Source: Amphiura filiformis
Lineage: Eukaryota; Echinodermata; Ophiuroidea; Amphilepidida; Amphiuridae
Assembly: GCF_039555335.1 (NCBI RefSeq)
Contig: NC_092640.1
Coordinates: forward strand, 29,240,026-29,304,025
DNA: 64,000 bases
Direction of reading: 5' to 3'
Notes under the pieces: generated by a model
What the model was told of the DNA's origin: nothing
Seen by the model: the letters and a program-made list of their open reading frames with translations, nothing else
Databases searched by the model: none
In this document: positions 56,701 through 64,000 of the stretch, one piece after another
Layout of the letters: each line of letters starts with the position of its first letter
How positions within the stretch are numbered: position 1 is the stretch's first letter
Position numbers and translations under genes: made by a program

Positions 56701-59700
56701 CACTGTTGCGATACAAATTGCTACACTGTATCGCACGTTTGCGATGCAAATATTTGACTGTAAAATGCTGTAATATAGGCCTAACTTTTCTGTTCAATTA
56801 AATTCACTTGCCACTTTCCAGCAACAGCACAAGAAACTTCATATAATTTCTCAAACCTTCAATATTCCAATAGCGATCTTCGTTCGTTTCCATGTTTTGC
56901 TGTGCATGAAAATATGTAAACATGCCGGTACAGCAGTGCATATTTTCCATGGTATGCTCATGAACGTGTTGCATCGTGCATATACGATTAACTTTCACCT
57001 CCGACCTACGTCACCTGACCTCATCTAGACTACTGCATTTGTCACTACAGGGGTGGCATTGCAACATTACGACTGTTTGTCAGCTAATTTGTTTATTTTC
57101 CTGTTGCTTTCTAAATATTCTGTTACCACAATAAGCATAGCTTTTTGAAATTACGTGAAAAGTACTTCTAATCTAATAATATTTTCCTAAATTGTCCCTT
57201 TTGGAAAACACTTCTCGGAAGTTCTCGCTGTTTCTTTCCAAAGTTGAAATAATCTCATACCTTCAGTAGTTGGTACAAACACCCAACCTGGGTCTGTACA
57301 TGCACGCTATGACGCTGCTACACCTGTTATCGCTGCATAAATTATATTCATAATGAGATGTTCGACAGTTCTTTTGAGTTTTTTAACGGCTTTTATCTTG
57401 TGGGAAAGTAGATCGACAACAAGTCAATAACACCAATTTAATGATGATTTATGGACATTATGATTACTTGTTGGTTAGTGTTACTATTGGTAAGACAATG
57501 ACTAACATTTTTTCACATTTTTCGCAGTTTATATGTTAGTATTTGGTTGGTTTTGGTGCGAATAACTGGCACTTTTAAAGTAATTTTTTAACACAAAAAT
57601 ATACTTGCATTAGTTGACTTTTGGTTTTCAATAGTCGTAGTCGCGACTATCAGTAATAGTCGCGACTAACGACTATTGGCGACTTAGTCGCCCAACTCTA
57701 TTAATTTCTCCATAATGCTGTTGTAAGTAAAGGTTGAGAACATAAATGGCAACTGTGTGTAACAATTAAAATAATAATAATAATCAACAAAATTTAAGTT
57801 GATGACATAAACAATCAAACAAATTTTACAAAGTAAACACACTAATACTCTGATGAATAATGCGTTTTTTTTAACTACCAAAGTTCTAAAATAATAACGA
57901 AAATAAGTCTTGAAAGCATTAAAAAACATAACAAACACTAAAATGTAAATAAGCTGTTTAGAGGCATGGTGGACACAATAGAATGGCACTGGATTTGGTG
58001 GGCAAAAGAATAAGTTTTTGAACACATCACTATATACTCACCAAGGATAGCCACCCATTTTAGCCCACACAATAGAGCCTTCAGTGAATTTGTTGAACAC
58101 AAAGTCAAGAGATTGGTAATCTTGTTCAGGAGCTTCACAATTGTTATACAACGGATCTGTGGATCATGATGATAAAAATAACAGTGACCAGATGTCCAGT
58201 AAGTTTCAGAGTAGCCGGCGAATGAAAAATTGTTGAGTAGCCAGTGGGCAGATCCAATGAGTATTATTTTGTAAAATGGTTGCCCCAAATGTGTTTACAC
58301 CCACATCAAAAATTTGATAAGGGGAGTGGTGTGATATAATAGGCAGGGACACAAAATATTGTTGGTTCAAAATCTTTGTTTGGTTAACAAATTGCAAATG
58401 CACCGGCAATAGCAGCTGTACAAAGCTTTACCATTAACTGCACTTTCATGTTGTGTGTCTCCATTTTCCAACTGAGTGAATCAAAAGGATCCATATAGCA
58501 ACAGCTCTTAATTTCGTACACAGAAAGTTCAGACACTGTCTCCTGGATAAAAGAATGTGTCCAGAGTTACACATTTAGGAGGCACCAGGGCAAAGACATG
58601 GAACACCCAATTGCCTTTAGGTTATAAAGATTTTTTAAAAACCTGCTTAATTAGTTAATTCATGAACAACTAACCTGTATTCATTTCACATTTCCAGAAA
58701 TCAGGAACTTTTGATGGGTCATTTATATCCGTAAGATAGCGCTACTTCATACACTGAACCCACACACGGGACACACCAGTCTCCTCTATATCTCACTGCT
58801 GTAAACGCTTCTTTTTCTTTGATGGCTCTTTAGTTTTCAAATTAGTTTATTCATGACAACTAACCTGTATTCAATTCGCATTTCCAGAAATCAGGAACTT
58901 TTGATGGGTCAGTTATATCTGTGAGGTAGCGCCATTTCATACATGGTCTATTCATGCACTGAACCCACACACCAGTCTCCTCTATATCTCGCTGCTGTAG
59001 ACGCTTCTTTTTCTTTGATGGTTCTTTTGCTGTAGTTGTTGATTTGGTCTTTCCTAGACGCTTCTTCCTCTCTGTTGTGTAAAAATGTAAATTATACAAA
59101 ACAAATTTCAGTACAGAAAAATATTTTGATGACCAATCAATAGCTTTACCTCACGCAGCTGAATGTCTACTGCAAAGCAGCACAAAGTAGCTTAGTTCAT
59201 TTTAAACCTCACTCTATCAAAGGGGTGGTTCACCTTCCCCTGTAAATTTTCCTCAGATGTTAAACAGAAACAGATAACATAAGGCTTGAAGCGTTGATGT
59301 TAGATTATCCTTTGCGACACTGGACAAATATGGCTCCTACTATCCCACTTGCCATAAGTCAGTACTTTGAGATCAGTCTTATGCTCATGTAATGAATCGG
59401 CTGTGGGATAACCATCCCTAGATTACCCTACAGGGTGCACACCAGTAAATAGCTCCCATTGACTTTCTGTACAAACAGGGTCCAGGAAAACGTCATTTTC
59501 TTGACTCCAGAGCGACTCAGTTCTTCAAAACTTACTTTTTCTGCAAGTCGAAGGTCAGATGAAGTCATCTATTGTAGAAATTATATACTGAGTCCAGCAT
59601 TTTTTTCTAGTAAAATGCCGACTAGATCACCCTATAGCCCATACAGCTTACGCCACCTCGCAAATAGCTTGGTGTTTCTGAAATGTAACACATTTTGAAA

Positions 59701-62700
59701 GTTTAGCCAAATTGTAATAAAAAGTCAGATCCTGCTCATTTTTCACAGACAATTTATTTCCCAGGCCTAAATGAGGATTAAATATGAATAAGGGCATAAT
59801 AGTTGGATTTTAAGCCTTTTCTAATGGATTTAATTCAGTCATCTTGCACGTTTCCTCGTTTAAAACACTGATTTTTTCCTCACAGGGTGAAGGAGGCTTG
59901 TATTTACTGGTGTGCACTCTACAGGGTGCACACCAGTAAATAGCTCCCATTGACTTTCTGTACAAACAGGGTCCAGGAAAACGTCATTTTCTTGACTCCA
60001 GAGCGAGTCAGTTCTTCAAAACTTACTTTTTCTGCAAGTCGAAGGTCAGATGAAGTCATCTATTGTAGAAATTATATACGGAGTCCAGCATTTTTTTCCA
60101 GGAAAATGCCGACTAGATCACCCTATAGCCCATACAGCGTCGCCACCTCGCAAAATAGCTTGGTGTTTCTGAAATGTAACACATTTTGAAAGTTTAGCCA
60201 AATTGTAATAAAAAGTCAGATCCTGCTCATTTTTCACAGACAATTTATTTCCCAGGCCTAAATGAGGATTAAATATGAATAAGGGCATAATAGTTGGATT
60301 TTAAGCCTTTTCTAATGGATTTAATTCAGTCATCTTGCACGTTTCCTCGTTTAAAACACTGATTTTTTCCTCACAGGGTGAAGGAGGCTTGTATTTACTG
60401 GTGTGCACTCTTCAGTGGGGGTATTTTCCAAGCCCTATTTATTGTATTCACAATGTGGATCCTTGACTTAATTCTATTATTTTTCTATATTCTTAATTAG
60501 CTTCATCCTGCCATACCACAACTGTTTACTGCTCTGCGTGCTAGCCATAGGTTTCAACACAAAAAGTCCAGTTTTGAGAGCTATCTGAAGAACCATTGAA
60601 CCAATACTAGGGTTGTTTGTACTCATTTAAAGCCATAATGTACGATCTTATAATATGAAATGGTTAATTTTTTTCAAACCTGATTTTTTTTACATATTTG
60701 TAATGTTTACACATGTCCCAACTTGTACCTAAATGGAATTGGCCAAATTTGTTGTCTTTGCAGGTCAACAGAGTAAAGTTTTACATATTGTCATAATTTA
60801 AAAATTATGATATGTCCTCCCATAGAACTGCGTGTTAAATGGCCAAAATAACCAGTGGGGTTTCTTTCACTTTACCTTGTTATTTCAACCTAAAATGGAC
60901 AGCAACTCTTCTCGTCAGTTATTACTAATATTTTGCAACATTTTGAATAAAGAATAAGAAATTCAAAATTTGACGGAAATCGTACATTAAGACTTTAAAT
61001 GCATCTTTCATGCCGATTCCAAATACGGTCATAAAAATTTACAATTCTAAAACTTGTCGTCTGCAGTCAACACCCGCGTGGAGAGAATTAAGAACAAGTT
61101 TTTGTCTGGCTGGACACAACTCAAGCATACCAGTGGGAGATGAAAAAGCAAGCTTACGGTTTGGTTGCTTGCCGTTGTCATTATTCCCACGTTTCTTTTT
61201 CACCATTTTGGGTTTGCGCTGCGACAGCTTTGGCGGTGTCTTGTTGCATTCAAAGTCGTCAGCATCATCAAACGTAGGGGTCTGAAGATCTCGAAATCTG
61301 CAAGTAAACCAAATTCATTATAAGTCCAAAAAATTAATTAGCAATATGCAAACTTGAGTTTGAAAGGCTACTATTTATCAACGGCCCAAATTGCAAATTT
61401 TCACACACAATTGTTCTGGTAAAGTCATTCTGGGTGCCGGTCGGCATGACAACTTGGAAATTTTGCCCCACTTGAAAATTTTGCCCGGTACGTCACCAAT
61501 TTAGTTTTGGTAAGTAATAACATTTGTATTATTCTGTGGGTCAGGCCATATTTTTTATAAAATTTGGGTCACAGTAAAAGGTTTGGGAAGCTCTACTGTA
61601 GATTTGTGTGTGTTGATAATCAACATCCCTCTCATTATAGTAGAACTGGTGGGTGTATTGAATAAATAAATAATTAGTGTAAAATTTTATTGTCATATTG
61701 GTCCACATTCTGTGACACTTTGTGTAAGACTTATATGACTCGCAAATTAACTCGGAACAGGTGATGTCCTGGGTTGATGTTGACTTCAGCATTGACTCTC
61801 CCTTGGTGACAAAATTTCATTGGGCCCGCAGGATAGCAGGCCCATCATTAGCTAAACTCATGCTGCCTTCAATATCAACCACCGCAGTACGTGATGATTC
61901 ACGAGTCTGAAGTCTTACAATTGAGTCACAACCATATACGTGTGGACCAGTGTACCATCTAAATCTTACAATTTGAATTAGGCCTGTGCAAATTAATGAG
62001 GGGCCTTAGATTATAAATCCAACAAGATTACCAAAATTGGGCACCTCTGTGTTTGAATTTCCTGATAATTGCTACAAAATCTATTCTCAAATATTTCAAT
62101 ATTGCTGTCTTACTCTGCCATCATCTCATCTCCATGTCCTTCATCTTGCTCCTCCTCTGCTGCATCTTCATCATCTTCTGGTTCCTCATCATTTTTGTCA
62201 TCTTGGTCCTCATCTTCATTGTCTGATGTTTCCTCCTCTGCCTCATCATCACCATTCTCATCATCCTTGCCATCTTTATCCTGAAATGCAAGTATTGGGT
62301 AATAAATAATATGTATGCATCACAAACAAAAATCTAGCCACATTCACCAGAATGGCCTGTTTGGGACAGGAGAGAACATCACACTACAAAAGTGCAACAC
62401 ACAAGAAACGTCCTGATGTCCTCAAACTCTTTAAATTAAAAAATTTTTATAAAAATTTTTTACAATTCTGGTCTGGTGATTCATTTTCTGAATTCTGTTT
62501 CCCTTATAAACAATGGCCCACAGGAATCCAATGCCAGCATGATCCAATAGACAGACCCAATACCTTTGTTGCCAAACACTAAACTTAATATCATAAATGT
62601 TCAGAGTTATTTGCCATTCGATGAGCATAACAAGTATCAAGATTTGACTCTTTGCATATGAATTAGAGAACAAGGAATCAATGCTTTACATAATAGAGGG

Positions 62701-63993
62701 CCGCATATCAATTTTTAACAGCGATCAGATGAACGTAATAAGTAATCAAAAGAGGGTGGCATACAGGGTTAGCTAATGGTGCATCATGGCGTGGTCAACG
62801 ATGATATCTGTTAAAAAATTGATATACTGCCCTCTATAAATAAAGCATTGATCCCTTGTTTTCCAATTGAAATATAATGCATGCATGCATAACATAATTG
62901 AATTTACCAAAAGCTAAATCTGGATTCGGCTGTATGCCAAATTCATAAAGGTATGTACATTGTGCTAGTAAGTAAGGACACAAATTTGTGTACCATTTAT
63001 GATACCAAGTTTAGTGTACCAAGAGCTAGCAACCACATTGTGATTTTATCATTTACATAATTATGTAATTGATATCTCCACTGATTATTGTGGGAGTAAT
63101 TACCTTGTGATCCCCATCATCCTGTTGACTTCTACTGCTTGATCCCTGGTCTACAGATACGAATTGGACAGAAAACATATTCAATTTAAATTCATACTAG
63201 TCTAATGTATACATACTTAGTACTCACTTTGCTTGACCTTGTCACACTCACATATTTTCTGTTTCAATCTGACAAATTATACAAAGAGTTTAGACTGGGT
63301 GTGTCCTGACTCCACTATATTTGTGGGTTTGGGATGAAATCAAAACTTGACCAGCAGTTGACCGCCGGTTTCGCCTCTGTTCCTATTGTTCTAAACAATG
63401 GCAACCGGACGGAACCGCCGGTCAAGTTCATCATAAGCGCATGTTACTCATGAAGGGCCTACTAGTATTAACAGTGTACACAAGATTGTTTTGCCACAGG
63501 CTCGGTCAATCTCAATTATAAGTGAAGTGCTGGTTTATGATTGGCACAAACATATTGCTGATTTATTATAGGCCTTCTATATGTGTGCTTACTGCTTAGG
63601 TGCTCCGTATGGCATGCATAAACCTTTGTTATGTTTATGCCAATCGTTTCATTTTGAGTTTGAATCTGAATTGCCAAAGATACACTATTTTAGTCCACCT
63701 TGACCTTGACCTAAGGCATCGGCACGGATGCTGATGCACTCTGCCTTGCCATCTGATCCATGGTGATTCCATGCCATACCACTTGGTCTTTGGCCAGCCT
63801 TCCTGCTGCTGCTACGGAGGAGATTTTGGTCCACATTGTGTGACAATACAATAAAATCTGGCCCAACGTCTTCAGGAAAGTTATTCCTCTTACATGTTTT
63901 CTATAATTTTTCACAGAAAGAACCTCTAATGAGCATCATAGGATATCATGCTGGTCATATCTTACCTTCATCTGCCCTTTGAACACGCTCCAT
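41423..63993 (-). CDS. ZCWPW1: ZCWPW1-like CW + PWWP histone reader, 13 exons
   Basis: The exons are listed separately below. Every junction is GT-AG and every phase closes, giving 1006 codons from the ATG at 63993 to the TGA at 41423. Order: acidic Asp/Glu tract, basic linker, CW zinc finger (WVQC, PCMKWR, FWKC, then the fourth Cys in YNNCEAPEQ), PWWP domain (GSIVWAKMGGYPWWPAM, YHVVFLD, RAWL), ERVKTFGF block, and a long Lys/Glu coiled tail with an acidic end. In vertebrates CW binds H3K4me3 and PWWP binds H3K36me3, and ZCWPW1 acts in meiotic break repair at PRDM9 sites. That role is inferred here. ZCWPW2 is the alternative, but the long N and C regions fit ZCWPW1 better. The tail carries two one-base slips (see exon 12). 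Exons further upstream may exist beyond the window. Confidence 0.88.
42046..42278 (+). pseudogene. 3' end of a LINE (reverse-transcriptase ORF2 C-terminus)
   Basis: The translation contains TPQGKQNRGRPKTT, then a stop in place of the usual Trp, then ELKKLKLSWAEAEKRAKDR, WRNLVVALCPAW and DEED. This is the common C-terminal signature of animal non-LTR retrotransposon ORF2 proteins. A (GTAA)n tail follows at 42267-42280. It is 5'-truncated and lies in the last ZCWPW1 intron opposite the gene. Confidence 0.8.
42430..46380 (+). repeat. Tandem array of ~1-kb units rich in GGTCAAAGGTCA
   Basis: Four units of roughly 0.9-1.0 kb. Unit joints carry the hairpin CCTAGCCGGGACACCGGCTA with GATCT palindromes (42491, 43498 and 44488). 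Within units, GGGTCAAAGGTCATTAAGG or variants recur four to five times, about 18 in total, the first at 42818-42830. Units share GCCTATGGAAGACGGATAAA near their ends. They are non-coding and fill most of the final ZCWPW1 intron. The last unit is the most diverged. Confidence 0.9.
46398..47963 (-). CDS. ZCWPW1: ZCWPW1-like exon 12, Lys/Glu-rich, with two compensating slips
   Basis: At 1566 nt it is exactly the length needed for in-frame joining on both sides. The frame from the acceptor (WLKHKRKEERAKRREER) runs into a stop near 47840. The KEKE-type coding (47309-47779) is open one base off, and the original frame resumes near 47345 within a run of A. One base is thus missing near 47850-47870 and one is extra near 47345-47350. 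The 3' third holds about ten degenerate EEQDQATT repeats (46401-46630). The composition suggests a long charged helix or disordered tail. The antisense Phe/Ser frames are shadows. Confidence 0.8.
48223..48480 (+). mobile_element. tRNA-derived SINE
   Basis: The tRNA-like head (48223-48293) has a box A-like TGGTCTGGTGGTTAAGG and box B GGTTCAATCCC at 48272-48282. An unrelated body follows. The 3' limit is uncertain. It lies in ZCWPW1 intron 11 opposite the gene. Confidence 0.6.
48943..49074 (-). CDS. ZCWPW1: ZCWPW1-like exon 11
   Basis: It encodes 44 residues of mixed acidic helix (SVDEILDETEALLHEAQG). Acceptor TTTTTAG|, donor G|GTAAAT, phase 1. Confidence 0.9.
49764..49922. mobile_element. Short hAT-like MITE
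   Basis: CAGGGCCTAGATTTCATC and CTGGGCCTAGATTTTGTC are inverted ends. GATTCTCG recurs inside in both orientations. The flanks (GTTTGCTC and TTGTTCCT) are only loosely alike. Confidence 0.55.
49934..50015 (-). CDS. ZCWPW1: ZCWPW1-like exon 10
   Basis: It starts ERVKTFGFSKNFKG, a motif I associate with the region after the PWWP in ZCWPW proteins. Acceptor TTGCAG|, donor G|GTAAGG, phase 1. Confidence 0.9.
50084..50583. mobile_element. Palindromic TTAA foldback, 500 bp
   Basis: TTAAGGTTGGTCTGAACCCT and about 200 further bases are matched in inverse, ending at TTAA 50580-50583. Both arms keep GATAAGTTCATCTGTGAGGT. The arms are nearly identical, so the element is young. It lies in ZCWPW1 intron 9. 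Confidence 0.9.
51004..51310 (-). mobile_element. tRNA-derived SINE, minus strand
   Basis: Read on the minus strand, the head has box B GAGTTCGAGCC (51244-51254) and the tail contains TGTAAAGCGCTTTGATACAT and GGCGCTATATAAATG, a tail found in SINE-like repeats of many aquatic animals. It ends in an A/T-rich stretch near 51004. Confidence 0.6.
51837..52230. mobile_element. hAT MITE with TSD GTAGGAGA
   Basis: CAGGGTTGTTGATTTTT and CAGGGTTGTGATTTTTG are inverted ends. GTAGGAGA is perfect at 51829-51836 and 52231-52238. The interior is dominated by GATTTAAATCA palindromes. It lies in ZCWPW1 intron 9. Confidence 0.9.
52295..52372 (-). CDS. ZCWPW1: ZCWPW1-like exon 9
   Basis: It encodes 26 residues (ALTKGNSNQINKAKARAVEA and on), probably the PWWP C-terminal helix. 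Acceptor TTGCAG|, donor |GTAAGT, phase 0. Confidence 0.92.
52963..53064 (-). CDS. ZCWPW1: ZCWPW1-like exon 8, PWWP
   Basis: It encodes VNYHVVFLDQKISRAWL and the end of the PWWP fold, with the aromatic pocket residues expected in YHVVFLD. Acceptor TTGCAG|, donor |GTAATT, phase 0 on both sides. Confidence 0.95.
53528..53663. mobile_element. 136-bp hAT-like MITE
   Basis: CAGTGGTGTGAGTG and CAGGGGTGTGAGAG are inverted ends, with ATAAGT duplicated on both sides (53522-53527 and 53664-53669). It lies in ZCWPW1 intron 7. Confidence 0.6.
54172..54692. mobile_element. Element with TGACATCCCGGTGGG ends and a tandem core
   Basis: TGACATCCCGGTGGGTTCAG and the inverse of TGTCATTCCCAGTGGGTTCA bracket degenerate tandem units of about 70 bp (54235-54625) with GTCCTCGATTCCC and AAAATAGGGG. 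Flanking GGAGGTTTT sequence links it to the family at 41091-41270. Confidence 0.7.
54709..54842. repeat. Short foldback with CTCTGAAGTACAAAGT arms
   Basis: A 16-bp perfect inverted pair (CTCTGAAGTACAAAGT) encloses about 100 bp containing several TACGCA and TACGCG words. Probably a small MITE. Confidence 0.65.
55092..55164 (-). CDS. ZCWPW1: ZCWPW1-like exon 7, PWWP
   Basis: It encodes WPAMVEEDPDYGTFVELDD and NRMP, the second half of the PWWP motif and the following strand. Acceptor TTTCAG|, donor |GTATGT, phase 0. Confidence 0.95.
55171..55195. repeat. (TCAA)n microsatellite
   Basis: Six TCAA units lie just 5' of the acceptor of ZCWPW1 exon 7 (on the minus strand, the branch-point region). 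Length change here could alter splicing. Confidence 0.85.
55642..55911. mobile_element. MITE with GTGACACGATCTGGTCCA ends
   Basis: ATATGTGACACGATCTGGTC, continuing through GGGGGCCAAAGG, is matched in inverse at 55869-55910, about 40 bp. It lies in ZCWPW1 intron 6. Confidence 0.8.
56508..57700. mobile_element. hAT element, non-autonomous, TSD TTAATTTC
   Basis: TAGAGTTGGGCGACTA ends in inverse orientation with TTAATTTC at 56500-56507 and 57701-57708. Subterminal AGTCGCGACTA palindromes occur at both ends (56560-56580 and 57630-57670). The inner open frames show no transposase. It lies in ZCWPW1 intron 6. Confidence 0.9.
58042..58156 (-). CDS. ZCWPW1: ZCWPW1-like exon 6, CW end and PWWP start
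   Basis: It encodes DPLYNNCEAPEQ, with the fourth CW Cys, and GSIVWAKMGGYPW, the first PWWP strand. The PWWP motif itself is split by the phase-2 intron (TG|G). Acceptor CCACAG|, donor |GTGAGT. Confidence 0.95.
58650..58840 (-). pseudogene. Decayed tandem duplicate of the CW exon
   Basis: It aligns with 58841-59031 at a 190-bp offset, including the donor-side intron (CAACTAACCTGTATTCA). On the minus strand it reads KKKKRLQQ, stop, DIEETG, WVQCMK, stop, RYLTDI, DPSKVPDFWKCE. Compared with the real exon it has 6 extra bases before WVQC, a 15-base deletion removing the second zinc Cys, and two in-frame stops. It lacks the exon's 5' part and acceptor. Confidence 0.92.
58865..59071 (-). CDS. ZCWPW1: ZCWPW1-like exon 5, CW zinc finger
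   Basis: A basic lead (RKKRLGK, KKKKRLQQ) is followed by the CW domain: WVQC, PCMKWR and FWKC supply three of the four zinc Cys, and the Trp of WVQC and KWR form the methyl-lysine pocket in known CW domains. Acceptor CAACAG|, donor ACAG|GTTAGT, phase 1. A decayed copy of this exon lies 190 bp downstream in the intron. Confidence 0.95.
59430..60411. mobile_element. Tandemly duplicated 491-bp element
   Basis: Two copies (59430-59920 and 59921-60411) are about 97% identical by eye. Each begins AGGGTGCACACCAGTAAATA-like and ends with the inverse TATTTACTGGTGTGCACT. The copies thus abut at their terminal inverted repeats. The lengths agree to the base. They lie in ZCWPW1 intron 4. Confidence 0.9.
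60412..61157. other. Intron 4 sequence without feature
   Basis: I see no repeat or gene in this part of the ZCWPW1 intron. The plus-strand frame at 61010-61285 is a shadow of exon 4. Confidence 0.4.
61158..61297 (-). CDS. ZCWPW1: ZCWPW1-like exon 4
   Basis: It encodes FRDLQTPTFDDADDFE, then a basic stretch (QRKPKMVKKKRG) that may act as a nuclear localisation signal. Acceptor CTTGCAG|, donor C|GTAAGC, phase 1. Confidence 0.88.
62114..62280 (-). CDS. ZCWPW1: ZCWPW1-like exon 3, acidic
   Basis: It encodes about 55 residues, over half Asp or Glu (DENGDDEAEEETSDNEDED and similar). Acceptor ATTTCAG|, donor |GTAAGA, phase 2 at its end. The plus-strand open frames over it are shadows of the repeated codons. 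Confidence 0.85.
62655..62877. mobile_element. Foldback MITE in intron 2
   Basis: ACAAGGAATCAATGCTTTA and TAGAGGGCCGCATATCAATT with TTTAACAG are matched in inverse around a centre near 62765. The total arm is about 80 bp with small gaps. Confidence 0.7.
63104..63150 (-). CDS. ZCWPW1: ZCWPW1-like exon 2
   Basis: A 47-nt Ser/Gln/Asp-rich exon bounded by CTGTAG| and |GTAATT. It joins exon 1 in phase 1 and ends in phase 0. Small size makes it less certain than the others. Confidence 0.7.
63344..63431. repeat. Short GC-rich foldback
   Basis: TTGACCGCCGGTTTCG and GGAACCGCCGGTCAAG are inverted arms about 45 bp apart, conspicuous in AT-rich surroundings. The origin is unclear. Confidence 0.55.
63966..63993 (-). 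CDS. ZCWPW1: ZCWPW1-like exon 1 (or first visible exon)
   Basis: It encodes MERVQRADE and ends at GAAG|GTAAGA, phase 1. TGCAG directly before TCATGG could be an acceptor, so the coding part may extend further upstream outside the window. Confidence 0.65.
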
Positions 63994-64000
63994 GACTGCA

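Noticed and set aside
62037-62309. Ser- or His-rich plus-strand frames
   Set aside because: Antisense of the acidic exon 3 of the ZCWPW1-like gene.

Overview
The window looks like AT-rich nuclear DNA of an invertebrate, most likely a marine deuterostome such as an echinoderm or hemichordate. This rests on spliced genes with GT-AG introns, a GRL101/relaxin-receptor-like LRR-GPCR, a ZCWPW1-type CW+PWWP gene, TTAGGG-like repeats and a very dense load of small DNA transposons. The species cannot be named from the sequence.

Layout. (1) 247-5944, plus strand: an apparently intron-poor gene for a secreted-then-membrane leucine-rich-repeat receptor. About 43 LRRs, encoded by about 22 near-identical 144-bp units, are followed by a rhodopsin-type seven-helix domain. 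The frame is broken near 4171-4262, either by two one-base slips or by a 64-bp intron. (2) 6.2-41 kb: a gene-poor stretch made of nested repeats. It holds a degenerate Tc1 element (11594-13296), two copies of a 1.38-kb TTAA-flanked element that carry a tRNA-like module, several hAT-like elements with 8-bp target duplications, palindromic TTAA elements, TA-flanked elements (one built on a 150-bp satellite), satellites and tandem duplications. I support no host gene here. (3) 41423-63993, minus strand: a 13-exon gene for a ZCWPW1-like chromatin reader of 1006 codons, ending in an acidic, Lys/Glu-rich tail. All splice phases join correctly. The introns hold a roughly 4-kb tandem array rich in AAAGGTCA motifs, SINEs, a LINE tail, hAT elements and foldback elements.

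The two genes have no evident functional link. The receptor would act at the cell surface. In vertebrates ZCWPW1 binds nucleosomes doubly marked with H3K4me3 and H3K36me3 in meiosis. The most unusual items are the homogenised LRR array with its frame anomaly, a decayed tandem duplicate of the CW exon beside the functional one, two compensating one-base slips in the large 3' coding exon, and several nested transposons whose insertion sites can be read exactly.
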